Below, piece by piece: positions 31,811 to 43,123 of a stretch of DNA of 64,000 bases. A program made the position numbers and the translations under genes. The stretch spans positions 1 to 64,000 of the forward strand of contig JAQMWT010000111.1 in assembly GCA_029834535.1 (NCBI GenBank), given 5' to 3'. How positions within the stretch are numbered: the stretch's first letter is position 1; the number at the start of each line of letters is the position of its first letter. Origin of the DNA: Chrysophaeum taylorii. Taxonomy: Eukaryota > Sar > Pelagophyceae > Pelagomonadales > Pelagomonadaceae. The notes under the pieces were generated by a model. That model was not told where the DNA came from. It did no database searches and saw only the letters and a program-made list of their open reading frames with translations.

Positions 31811-33180
31811 CTTCGCTTTATGTCTTCAACCAGTGTATGACCGACATCTCGCTATCCTGAGCATCCTCGAGTGGAACCAGACTAACCTGCCACCGTGTTC
31901 AATGATCGAGCTGAGCCCAAGCCGGCGTCACAAGCCGCATAGACAAAGATGTACGTACCATGCGTTGGGCAGCAATTCACCGCCCTCTTGTCTCACTTAC
32001 AACATCGCGCGCGACAAGCGGCTGAACTTCGCTCCTTGCATTTCCCCTCAAGCGATACCGAAAACAGGGATCTAGGCATACTACAATTACGCGCTCCAAC
32101 GAACCAGATCGGCCGTGGATTCGCCCTTTGGTTCTCAATCTTCGGAAACAGAACAAATTTGTTCAGCACAATACGCAGCCATTGAATTTATACTCACGCC
32201 CAGTGTTTCTCTCACAAAGTCAATCTCCAAACCCTCTGTCATGTTACTTTGATCTGGTTTGTCAACTCCGGCGTTCCTGTCTCAAGCCCTAATGACTTAG
32301 GCTTAAATATCAATGGAAAGTTGTTGTTGAGTCTGGTGATACGGCTTCGTATGTTACGTCACCGTTTTCCTACTGTACTATTATTTGAATCTCTCCCCGC
32401 CTTTATTAACCATCTTCACCTAATCTCACCAGAGGAAAGGCGCACATTCTATTGTGATATAATTGAGATCATATCCCTGCACAAACAGGAATTTACTAAA
32501 ACAGCGAAAGTCGGAAGACTTTTACAGCCTGCTGGGCGATTCTCTTTTCGACAGCATGCTGTCTGTCATCAAGCTACTCCAGCCCTTGGTACTACTGGCT
32601 GAGACGTGACGCATAATGCGTCATCAAGACCATAACAGTGGCCAACCTTATCTATACTACCCTGATTACTGTAGATGTTGTTTATAGGTTCCCGACCTAC
32701 GTGGCGACTACCAATCTAGAAGGTGGATATGCATCGCACGCAGATACTACTGGACCAATTAAACTATCATCGTGGCCCATCCTCCATCCACGCCCCTTCC
32801 TAAAGATCGTGGATGATCTACAAGCTATTCCCAAGCGGCTTTGGCTACCTAAAGACGTATCAAAAGGCTGGATCCGGGTGTTCCTCGATCCTCCATATAT
32901 TCCCGTTCCTAAGACGTTTGCACCTTACTCTCGCACAGGTTCTGCTCACCTTACTATGGCTGACCTTGAATCCCGACAGGTCCATATATTTGGAGCCGTT
33001 TATGGTTACGTGGATAGTCCAAGCCCTTCCCCAAGTTGGCTTCGCTGCCACCATGGCACCGCCATACAAAACTCGTCAGGTGCGCTCTTGTGATGCCGGC
33101 TGCCTTGCCTACAAGGCCACCGACAACTCCGATTACAAGGTTCTCGTTTTGCTCTGGAAGATCATCACCGTCTCATAGTC
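31811..33180 (+). pseudogene. Copia copy 1, pol region after the gypsy insertion
   Basis: The interrupted copia frame resumes (YDRHLAILSILEWN). It parallels the minus-strand copy at about 57100-57400 and 56100-56660, for example FPTYVATT against FPAYLCGD and the shared PLLHPRPFL-type and PKTF segments. This is the stretch between protease and integrase, and it is broken in several places. Its function within the element is not recognised. Confidence 0.6.
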
Positions 33181-33589
33181 GCTATATAGGGTCTTCGTGG
33201 AAGTGACCGCAAACTCGGCTCTAAAATCCGCCGATGGCTCCATTGCCAACCGTGAGAGTATGCCAATATTATTTTACTCGACCCTCGCAACGGGAAATTA
33301 CGCTAACCCACTCGACCGGAGTTGATTCGTGCTAACAACCACACCAAACAACAGGATCTCCTCTTGTCTCTACGCCATGACCTTTTGCTGTGACATGGCA
33401 AACAATGTCTAGCCTGCCGGTACGTACAGCACGGCAAAGCGCGGCTTTCGCTCATCGTCGCCGATATTAAAACCCTATGTTGGACCCTACCTTCCAACAT
33501 ACTGCCGTGACGAAGAAATCCGTATCCAATTTCATGACCGTTGATAAGCCTCCACCACGCAGCACAGATACGTCTTTGGCACAATGAAT

Positions 33590-34470
33590 GATGTGCATTT
33601 CCAGCAACTGCTTGACCGAAATGTCGTTAAACTATATAGTCGTCCTACGAAGATATCTCGCTACTCGTGATAATGAGGACGCACCTCAAGTGACCCTGCT
33701 GTGCACCAGGATGACGACGCACCGCTTCCCCTGCCTTAGACACCGAACTCAAGTTCGATGTTCGGCGCAAACGGCACATTCCCGCTCATCCAATTCCTCG
33801 TAAGTCCCTCGCACACGGATCCACCGAATATCTCAATGCCAACGAACGTGCTAATCGCTTTCACCGGGTGCATCACTGCCCCGACAACGCCGCTGCCAGG
33901 CCCCCAACGTACTTCGCCCTGGATTCTCTGCTTCTGACAGCCTATCGCGACTTATGCACCGACTGCATCGCACACAACAAGCGCCACCCGCACAAGCACC
34001 AGTGCGACCAAGCCGCTTTGAGCAAACCCACAAAGCCGGTGAAGTCTGGGCGTGCGACGGCGGCTATGTGACCATCCCATCCGAATGGGAGGCTTCACAT
34101 ATGGATCGTCTTCAAGGACACATTTCGAAATTTCTCTTGGTGTACTTTACACGCACCACCAACGCCACGGAGTTCCTCAAGCTCTGATTTTGTGTATGAC
34201 TTCTGTCGTACACAACTCAATGTGCACACGCGCACCCTTTACTCCGATGCATTAAGCGCTTTAGCCAGCATTAGCTCCCCGTACCGCGTCGATAAGGGCA
34301 TTCAACTCATTGCCTTCCCGCCGTACATGCACCACTTTAACTTTGAAGTTGAGTCTGCCATCGGTTTCATCGCCTCCGCCTCCTCAACTCGCCTTCGTTC
34401 TCTCCTTAATGCTCACTATCGTGGCGCCAAGATCGTGGAACCAGCTATCATGTTCCCATGGGCGGTGATA
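33590..34470 (+). pseudogene. Copia copy 1, integrase region
   Basis: Recognisable segments are the HxxxH-like RFHRVHHCPDN followed by CTDCIAHNKRHPH (zinc-binding part) and the integrase core around VWACDGGYVTIPSEW, TRTTNATEF and HYRGAKIV. The same segments occur in copy 2 at 54230-55170. The region is broken several times. Confidence 0.7.
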
Positions 34471-35688
34471 CACACCGTTCAAAGCTATGACCTTCTCGAA
34501 CGCCTCGCTCGAGCGCATTCATCATGCTATTCTGAGTCCGCAACAGCTACTCTACAACCAACTCAGCACTCCCCAACACGATATGCTCAAGATTTTGGCG
34601 CTGAATGTTACCTCCTATTGGAGCCCCATGAACACCACAATGGAAACGTGCCGCCGCAAATATCGTATCTCTGTTGCGCCAACGCACAAAACCCGCTCGT
34701 CTCCCCACGCGTCGACCATCTCGCTGACGTCGTCCTCAACCCTGAAAACGGACAATTTGCGTTTCGTCAAGCTGCAATTCGCCATGTTGCAGCATCCTAC
34801 TCCGATCCTGAACTGGCTCCTCCGCCACACGCTCCTTCGCCTTTCTCGCTCACACCCCACACCACTATGCAAGACCGTCATTCAGAGGGGACAAGGACTC
34901 CTCATCCTCAGAGGGGCACTCCCACCTCCTTCAGCTCCTCCTTCTTCGTCCCCTACTCCGGCCTCTTCTCCCTCTTCTGACGCTACCGCCGACGAATCTG
35001 GCTCTATGTCACCGCCGCCCTTGCTTCCTTCTTACAAAGACGACTTTTGCACAAGATGACCTCATTCTTGTCCCAGGTTCCAAACAGCCTACACTCGCAA
35101 GGCCACTTCTATGAAAACTATCCGAGCCCGGTTACAAGCGTCGCTATTGGTGCTTACAAAGCCGCTGGTGGCAAGCTCGCCGATTTCCGCTGGGATCTTC
35201 GCCACCATTTTTACGTTCAAGTCTCCCGCCCTCTCCGCCCTTCATCTCCGTGGTGGTATCCTCTGGTCTGCTATCTGCTCAGAGGGGAACATGCGTGTTA
35301 GCTCGTCTTCTTCTCCCGTTGCGCACTGACTTGCCCGCTACCCGCACGTCGATGGTTACTTCGCCCACGCCAAGTGCGCATCCAGCATCCCAGCTGCAAC
35401 CTTTTTAACTGCTGATGGTTCACCTACGTGCCCTATTCCTCAGCCCCTTTTATCTGCGTTCACTGAACACACTGCTGCCTTCGGCACTTCTTCCTTACAA
35501 TATGCACTTTAACTGCTGATGGTTCACTTACGTGCCCTATTCCTCAGCCCCTTTTATCTGCGTTCACTGAACACACTGCTGCCTTCGGCACTTCTTCCTT
35601 ACAATATGCACTTACGTACCTGGCGCCGACCAGCTTTATTGATCACAACTTATCCGAGTTTGGCGCTACTTCTGCATCTCTGGCTGAC

Positions 35689-36957
35689 TTGGAGGAATAC
35701 CTTCTGGTCTCTACAGAGTTTATCACCCAGGTCTTACGTACCGACCCTACTATCCATATCCAACTGGAATCTGCCCCTACTACTCCTACTGACGCTGTTT
35801 CCGCTTATCCCGAAGTTGCGCACACTGCCTCGACCGCAACGTCGCTAAACTATAATTCACCAGCCACTGTTGGTCCTGACGAATATAAGGTCCAAGAAGC
35901 GGACGTTTCCATTGACGAATATAAACTTAAGTGCCTCCACGGTTTGTCGCCTGAAAACAGGCACGCCTACCTCAAGGCCATCGCCAAGGAACTCCACGAC
36001 ATTATCCGCTTTGGCTGCTTCAAACTTTCCTTACCCGACGGTGTCTCTCGTCCTATTGACAGCAAGATGGTGCTGAAGATTAAAACAGACTCTGCAGGCA
36101 AATACGTTAAGCACAAGGCTCGCCTCGTACTACGTGGCTTCCTAGCATCTCTTGGCGCCGATTTCTTTGGTACCTTCAGCCCCATGGCCACTATGACCGC
36201 AATCCGGGTACTACTAGCTATTGCAGCATACAAGCAATTACCTGTCTACCATGCAGACGTCCCGAACGCCTTCGTTCAGTCTGACATCGATGCCAATGTC
36301 TATGTTCAATTACCAGACGGCATCAAGCTTATCGACCCCGATGACGCTAAGTACAAGGGCCGACGTCTACCGAAACTGCTGAAGTCACTTTGTGGACTTA
36401 TGCAATCACCATCCCTTCGGAACAAAGAGATAGACGGCTTCTTCCGTAGCCTTGGTTACAAACGCCTGCATTCGGACTCTTGCCTATATGCTCGAGTATC
36501 CGCACATGCTAAGTTCGTCGTATGCAGTCTGTCTGTAGACGACATTGTTGTTGTGTCCAATGACGACCCTCTTCGTACTGAATTACAGGATGCCCTCCAC
36601 AAACGGTATGCTGTAGAGCAGTTTGAACCTGTCCATACCCTCCTAGGCATGCGTGTGTGTCGCACATCTGACGGCTCCATTTCACTGGAAGTGCACGCCA
36701 AGCTGGATGAACTCTTCGCTGATCACCCAGTCTTGCAGCAACTGACCCCGCTTAAATATCCTATGTCATCGTCCTTCAAGTATAAAGATGGCACTCCCAG
36801 CACTGAAACAGAGTTGTACATCAATTCGCACTTTGCCACCCTCCTTGGCAAGCTGGTGTTCATGCAAGTTGCCTGCAGACCTGACTTCTCGCAAGCCTTG
36901 GGCAGATGTTCGCGTGGTATGCATGCACGAACATATGTTCACGTCCAAATGCTATAG
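35689..36957 (+). pseudogene. Copia copy 1, reverse transcriptase
   Basis: Typical Ty1/copia reverse transcriptase segments appear in order: KHKARLVLRGF, TFSPMATMTAIRVLLA, VYHADVPNAFVQSDI, YVQLPDG, LPKLLKSLCGL and the catalytic LSVDDIVVV (about 36526-36552). Copia enzymes have YVDD or a variant at that place. A long stretch reads openly, but the element as a whole is broken on both sides. A 75-bp segment is duplicated just upstream (about 35405-35512 and 35513-35620). Confidence 0.8.
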
Positions 36958-37080
36958 CATTTACTTCGCTACCTCAAGAAGCCGGAAAACCGCTCACTTC
37001 GCCTCTGGTTTCACCCTAAAGGTAATGCCATTGAAGCTCACCTTCGCACTGTCTCCGCTAATCGAATTGATCTATCCACT

Positions 37081-37722
37081 GTGGTCGACTACCAACCACA
37101 GGATGTATATACTGGACAGTTTGACCCCTTAGTTGCCATGGTTGACGCTGACAATGCCCCTTCCTTAGCACAGGAAGATAGGAAATCTACCACCGGGTTT
37201 GTCTTCTATCTTTTCAACTGCCTTATTGGTTGGAAAAGCAAACTTCAACCGATTGTCTCCTGCTCAACTCACGAAGCTGAGTTGATTGCCCTCAGTATTT
37301 GTGCTGATGAAGCTGTTTGGCTACGCAAGCTGCTGTTGGAACTCTCCTTTGTCGTCAACCCCACCTTCTACGTCAACAATGCTAATGGTGAGAACACCGC
37401 TGATCATGTCGACTTCGATGACAATGACAACCCAATTGATGAAGATATGCGCTTCATCAGAAGCCTACCTATTTTGTCTGACAATGCTGCCGCTGTTCAC
37501 ACCTCTAATAACCCAGATGGGTCCTCTCGATCCAAGGCACTGTCGACCAGATGGTTTAAGATTCGTAAGTACATATCGCTTCAGAAAATACGAGTCCATC
37601 ATGTTCCTGTCAAGCTAAACGTGGCGGATGGTTTTACAAAGCCACTTGCTGCTGAGTTCTCCACCTTTCGCTCTCTACTCGGTATGCATCATGCCTCTGA
37701 CGACAATCCTTTACAGGATTGA
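37081..37722 (+). pseudogene. Copia copy 1, RNase H
   Basis: Copia-type RNase H segments are present: VDADNAPSLAQEDRKSTTGFVF, LIGWKSKLQPIVSCSTHEAE and ALSICADEAVWLRKLL, then KYISLQKIRVHHVPVKLN near the end. It is the last domain of pol, before the short GC-rich repeat and the additional 3' ORF. Confidence 0.8.
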
Positions 37723-38102
37723 ATATGCCTAACCCTAGTGACCGCAGCGTCGTTAAACTAGCAAACTAGCCCTGGCCCTACCTTCTTTTGCCACATTTTT
37801 TTTTGTACGTGTCGTGTGAGTGTCACTCATGTCTTTTTCTTGGCACGCCCGTGGCCGTGGCCGTGGCCGTGGCATCTCTCCAGTCGTTCGAAGGACAATT
37901 CCACGCTCGCTCTCCACGGCCGAGCCTTCTCCCAAGTTGGTCCAAAAGCGACAACCCATAACCATGTCACTCGTACTACCTCCCAGGCTGCTACTGTCTC
38001 ACCGACACCAGCTGAACCTGTTTTACCACAATCCCTAACACTCCAGGCTTACCCTGATCGCCGACTGCGGTTGCGATGGAGGACGGTGCCTCATGAATCC
38101 TG

Positions 38103-38404
38103 AGCCTTGCGAGGGCATCCGCCCTCCCGGCGTAGGTTGGCACCTATTCGCCTCCCGGACGGGCCGGTTGGCAGCCGGAACGTTCGCAGTGGGACGGGGT
38201 ATGGCCGGGGGGCGCAGACGGAAGGTTATCGACGAGTTGGTTGTCAGTCACATCGCGGTCTCCTCGTCGCATGGCGACAAGCTTGATGGTCACTCTCCGC
38301 CGACCGACCTTTCGGCGCTCCTCGTCTACAGGCCCGTGATTCCGGACTGGCTCCTGTCGGTCCGGCCTGGCTCCCATGGTCGGGAGAGGTCGGAAGTTAG
38401 TTAG
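38103..38404 (+). repeat. GC-rich short interspersed repeat, copy 1
   Basis: It is homologous to about 50203-50546 in the same orientation. The left part (CGCCTCCCGG, GCCGGTT, CCCGGAA-type blocks) and the right part (TGATTCCG...TGGCTCCTG, CCGGCCTGGCTCCCATG) are conserved. The middle 150 bp is not. It lies between RNase H and the additional ORF of copia copy 1. It has no coding capacity I recognise, and no poly-A tail or clear tRNA promoter boxes were seen. Confidence 0.65.
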
Positions 38405-38428
38405 TTAACACTCCAGGATGGCCCCAAC

Positions 38429-40183
38429 ATGGATTTTGCCCTGATTGAACTAGGATTCTCTCTTTTTGAGAGCTTCCGTACTCCTGCTACGCCCTTTCTC
38501 TCTTCTGTTATGCGAGCGGGAATCTCTACGGCACTCAACTCGATATATGAATCTGCTGACTCTTTACTGTTTGTGGAACTTACGACGTTCATATCTATGC
38601 GCCTACCCATTACTACATTTTGGGACGCTGCTCCTGCTATTACTTCTATTGGCTGCTACAGAGGCCCCAAACGTGAACGTTTCATCTTGTCATCCTACTG
38701 TACGCAATGCCTCAACGATTTGGGGCAGCCTACATTTCTTGCTTCTACCACGTATAATTCGAAGTCACAAGCACCTAGTGAACTCCCCACTGAAGTGCTG
38801 AGTCACCTCAACACAGATGACCACAAGAAGAATGGTCATATTCCCATCTCAACTATCACCACTAACATTTGTTATGCTTGTCACAACACCGATCAGGCGC
38901 CCATACAACCTAACGTATGTGCACGTAATGCTACTTCCTTCCAACCCTCCTGTAATGGGTGTTCAGTTGGTCATATACGCGCAACCATCATACGCACGTA
39001 TCATTTGCCAAAGGAGCTACATACTCTCTTAACCAGCAATCTAACGCAACATTCGTCACTTGCTCATTTAGTCTTATCAGTAACCGATGCAGCCACAGAC
39101 TCCACTACTCAACTACCATTGGCACTGGATCTTCGGCTTATTACTCAGATGCACCTGGAGCATCTTAACTTTCTTGTAACGCTCGAGCGAACACAAGCTC
39201 GTAAAACTCAGGCTATGTTCAAGCCCACCAAATACCACCATGTGATTCATACTGTTGTCCAATCGTGGGTACAACACCTTGACGACTACGTATCATCCTC
39301 AGACGATACAAAGCCGCCATCACTCTTGGATGTAATGTTCGGTCCCACCTATACTTCGGCCGAACGTCAAGACTTTCTGCACTTCCTAAACACGAAATAC
39401 CCCCTACTTGCACAGCATGTGTTGACCGAAATGTCATTTAACTACTCACTTCCCTCATCAGAATCTACTCTGGAAATGTCTTCGCCATCGACACACCCTG
39501 CTCCTTCTGCCTCGCCTGATGATGTCGATGCATTGCGTCAACAAGTCGAACAACTCCAGGAAACTCTTCGCCTATATATTCGCAAGGTCAACACCCTTAG
39601 CGCTGAGAATCTATCTCTGCACACAGATCTACAGGCAGCCATTGCTTCAATTACCTCCCTGGAAAACCGGCTCTTTCCTCCTACAGCCAATGCACACGTG
39701 TTGCTTGTAACACTGTTCAAGATCACAGAGCTACTGTCTCGCTTAACGCTAACAGGTCATGACCAATATGCCGCCAACCATTCCTCCACGGACGATCACC
39801 TCCATCGTCTGCGTGATAATTTGCTCTCGTGTATTCAAAGCATTCCCTTCGCATGTGAATCGGAAGACCCTTCTATCCTCTCGGATCCGTTCGCTGAGTC
39901 CAACTTTTTGGAAAACCAACTGGACACCCTACAACTTGACTCACTAGTGCCATCCCTACTGAATGCTTTACTTGCACTCACGTTTCGTATGGTACCACAC
40001 CATTCTACTATTGGCGTTCACCGCCTGACAGCAGAAGCTGACGAAGACGATACCGATACTCTCGAACCAGTAACGTCCACCACCTCAGATAGCTTTAACA
40101 CACTGTCTGTCGTACCTGTGTTTCGTAATGCTCTGTTCAAAAGCGTCAAGTCGACTCTCAGCTCCACCAAGTCCAAGCCCTAA
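38429..40183 (+). CDS. Additional 3' ORF of copia element (584 aa, coiled coil)
   Basis: This long open frame lies between RNase H and the 3' LTR, the position used for envelope-like genes in some plant copia lineages. It shows no signal peptide or obvious membrane segment. Residues about 365-415 form a heptad-rich coiled coil (VDALRQQVEQLQETL). Related copies occur on the minus strand at about 40908-42133 and 48087-48930, and on the + strand at 48930-49570, always followed by an LTR. It is therefore a regular part of this family. It matches no protein I recognise, and its function is unknown. Confidence 0.7.
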   Translation: MDFALIELGFSLFESFRTPATPFLSSVMRAGISTALNSIYESADSLLFVELTTFISMRLPITTFWDAAPAITSIGCYRGPKRERFILSSYCTQCLNDLGQPTFLASTTYNSKSQAPSELPTEVLSHLNTDDHKKNGHIPISTITTNICYACHNTDQAPIQPNVCARNATSFQPSCNGCSVGHIRATIIRTYHLPKELHTLLTSNLTQHSSLAHLVLSVTDAATDSTTQLPLALDLRLITQMHLEHLNFLVTLERTQARKTQAMFKPTKYHHVIHTVVQSWVQHLDDYVSSSDDTKPPSLLDVMFGPTYTSAERQDFLHFLNTKYPLLAQHVLTEMSFNYSLPSSESTLEMSSPSTHPAPSASPDDVDALRQQVEQLQETLRLYIRKVNTLSAENLSLHTDLQAAIASITSLENRLFPPTANAHVLLVTLFKITELLSRLTLTGHDQYAANHSSTDDHLHRLRDNLLSCIQSIPFACESEDPSILSDPFAESNFLENQLDTLQLDSLVPSLLNALLALTFRMVPHHSTIGVHRLTAEADEDDTDTLEPVTSTTSDSFNTLSVVPVFRNALFKSVKSTLSSTKSKP

Positions 40184-40189
40184 GACACC

Positions 40190-40653
40190 CTGTTACACTC
40201 TTGATGCCTCTTATGTGACCTCTGCGACCATCAAGACTGTATTCTCCTTCCTTTCCTTTTTTTTTTCTTCTTCTTCATCATCATCTTTCTCAAGATTTGC
40301 TCTACAGTCGCACCTTGCGCTTAAGACATCTCGAGGGGGTGCAGAGAAATCTGCTGCCTCTTACCCTTATCCGTCCGTTGAGAACGTGATCTCTTCCTTA
40401 CCCCTTCTTCTTCCTTTCTACACAATCTGATAGTCCTCTGATTTGTGCCTACGCTCATCATCATGGTCTAGCGCGTCCCGAGGTATGTAGCACTATACAC
40501 TTAACCTTCCTCGTGTAGTTCTAGATGCCGCCTGTCGTGTTCTGAGGATATAGGGAACATAACCTTTCATTCCCCGAATTAACCTTCCAGACGCTCACGA
40601 TGAGACGGGATGGTTTCCCAGGGGACTTACCACTGCTTGCTAAATGCTCTGCA
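40190..40653 (+). repeat. Copia copy 1, 3' LTR (type B)
   Basis: It begins shortly after the stop of the additional ORF, includes a T-rich tract (about 40256-40275), and from 40341 matches the 5' LTR at 21747-22060. It ends against a type A LTR fragment. Confidence 0.75.
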
Positions 40654-40654
40654 A

Positions 40655-42133
40655 GGGGTAAGGAAGGTGAGGGAGAGCCGTATTACGGAGAGAAAGCCCC
40701 CGAGTAGGAGAAGTGTGAAAGAAGGAGCAAAGAACGCCAGTGTCGTACACATTATAGTGTGGCGCTCTGGGCCCCCTCAACGTGTGGGAAAGGCTTTATG
40801 CGTTCCAGACGTTCTTGAGTGTGAAGCTTGTGTACGATACATGAGAGCATCGAATAAATTAAACATAAAACAACAACATAAACGATGAGGCTACATTACA
40901 CTTAACATTAGGAGGAAGTTGGGCGTGTTGTTACATTACGTAACGAATCAGCATCCACAATGTCTGATGTATGGTCCAATTCATCATCACTATTGTCTTC
41001 AAGTTTCTTTAATTCTGGAGAGGAAGTGACATGATATTCGAGCTGGTCACTATAGGTAGTGTTGTTCATAGTCGTCACGTCGCAGAGATCAGCGAGTGGA
41101 GACATGACATAAGACAAGTAGGACATAGCAGCATCCGGAGGTAGAGTACGCAGTTCAGTTGCAGGAATAACACGATCCTGTGCATCAGACATGGCGGTAT
41201 GTAAGCCAACAGCTGTATTTTCGATTAAGAGTTGCTGTGTCTCCTCAAATGTGTTTGGAGGAGATTGTTCAACTGAAGCAATAATGGACTTGGAGATAAG
41301 GTGAGCTAAAACAGCAAGGGCGGGTAATGTAGCGTCCTGGTGCATCTGGTAGTTAGAAAACAAATCATCCAATAGTGACACATGTTTGGTGTTATCGGCT
41401 AATTGCGAGGTGAGAGCATCATTTGCGCTTTGAAGTTGAGTGATGGTCCCCAAAGCATCGGAGATTTGTAAGTCACGTTCTGCAAGCTGTTTATCGCGCT
41501 GGGTGACATGCAAAGAAAGTGACTGGATTTCTTCTTTTAGAAGTCGTAAAGTTTCGTGTACGTTGTCAGGAGGCTCAGCTGTAGGAGTAAGCACCGCATG
41601 TTCATGTTCAATTTAGCGTCTGAAAATGAATCTATTATTGCAGAGGGATAACCAACTTAGATAAGAACATTATTGAATGCAGTCTGACGATCTGGGACTA
41701 AATTAAGGAGGTAGTCCACCATCGGTGGCGATGTTTCACGAGAGGAAGTGTGAATCTGATGCATAACATCATTAACGAAACATTCAATGTGAACTTCGAG
41801 AAGGGCATCAGGGGTTGTGACGACACACACATTGTCTTCGACAGACTGTAATAGCGACCAGGCGGTAATAAGTATTTCGATATTGACAGTCGAAATATGA
41901 GGAAGTTGCAGAAGCAATGGGGAGTTATCATCGTCCGAGCTGACTACTATGTCGGAGCTGTCAGGGTTGTGAATGGCCATGTATTTAATGAGCGCATCTT
42001 TGAGCTGTTTACTAATTGGGATGGACTTTCCAAAGCGCAAGATAGCAGCTCGGATATGAGCTGAGGGGTCATTATGACACGAGAGAAGAAACGTGTCGAG
42101 ACGATTCTTCATTAATGCGGTCCCGTGTTGTGA
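40655..42133 (-). mobile_element. Copia fragment: partial LTR A (A2) and additional-ORF remnant
   Basis: A type A LTR fragment (about 40655-40863) is followed, on the minus strand, by a 3' ORF remnant. The coiled-coil part is at 40908-41594 and the upstream part at 41657-42133. It resembles 38429-40183 (HIRAAILRF against HIRATIIRT) and 48087-48878. Nothing upstream of that ORF remains. It is broken at least once. Confidence 0.7.
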
Positions 42134-42574
42134 GAGGTTGCACATCACACATATCAATAAAAAAAAACTGGGCGAGGGATTCCAGAGAGCTACACTATTA
42201 TGTGTGCGACACTGGAACATTTCACACCTATCTCTACAAGAGGGTTTTCTCTCCGTAATGCGGCTTTCCCTCCTTCCTTCCTTCCCCTTCCGCAATTACT
42301 TATTCATGACTATGAGGAGCCCAGTCTGAAGCTCTTTTCCAACATGGAGTAGGCCTCCAGGTGCGTACCGTCAGGTACGGGGTTTTCTGTTTAATTAACA
42401 GAGGCTTCGTTCCTCGTTGTCAGTGTAAACGCTTCTATGGGACCTAATGTCCTTAAGGAGTTAGGGCTTAAATCCCTACCTTGTGTAGTAGCATGTGACA
42501 AGCGGAATGGTCTGTACACGCCTAAGACTGCACGCAGTCTCTACCATGTACCCGGAGAGGGTCAAATCTCTCCA

Positions 42575-42590
42575 GGTTATGGGCCCAGAT
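42575..42590 (+). other. Copia copy 3 primer-binding site (initiator tRNA-Met anticodon arm)
   Basis: GGTTATGGGCCCAG directly follows the LTR end, as in copy 1 at 22061. Conservation between the two otherwise different LTR types supports a real priming function. Confidence 0.78.
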
Positions 42591-43123
42591 GCGTAGGTGT
42601 GTCAGCCCAACTGTGTTGTACGTATAAATGGAGTGATCAATTTACGCCGGATCACGAGTACAATGCGACAATGTGTTTGGCGGTGGTCTACTGCACATAT
42701 TTGTTGTACGACGGTATGTGCCCACCAGTTAAATTGGTTTGTGACCGAGTTGGGTCGGTCACTGGTCATGTGCACTCGCATAGCCAATAAAATTAAAATT
42801 TTCCCTACACAAGCCGCGGAAACTTGTACGGGTTTTTCGTCCTATTCCCCAACAAAAGACTGTCTGCTCGAGAATTAATCCATTATTCAGTCTCAAGTCA
42901 TCCTGTTTTTAAATAACATGTTGATTTGTTTGGTCTTGTAAATAAGCCCACGCTTAAAATAGCGTACTGTACATATGACCCGCACTCAAGAAGCCCTTCA
43001 TTCTTATGTGTCGAATCTGTATATCAATCCTCTAACCTACCTTGATCAGTCACGATACTTCTCCTAAAAATACCAATGTCCAGAATGCTCCGGAATACAG
43101 TCAAATCCTTGATAACGAAGTAG

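Larger units (their letters stand above)
21747..40653 (+). mobile_element. Ty1/copia retrotransposon, copy 1 (fossil, hosts a gypsy insertion)
   Basis: This long copia element lies between two type B LTR copies. Its order is 5' LTR (partial), primer-binding site, gag, protease (LYFDSCAT, about 24462-24485), a gypsy insertion at 24672-31810, integrase region, reverse transcriptase, RNase H, a further 3' ORF and the 3' LTR. The order integrase before reverse transcriptase identifies the Ty1/copia superfamily. It is broken many times (roughly ten or more) and also holds a GC-rich short repeat at about 38103-38404. The LTRs differ by several percent by eye, so it is older than the gypsy element inside it. 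Confidence 0.85.

Noticed and set aside
40256-40290. T-rich tract as a poly-A tail of a reversed LINE or SINE
   Set aside because: It lies inside the copia 3' LTR between the 3' ORF and the conserved LTR part, with no LINE coding sequence nearby.
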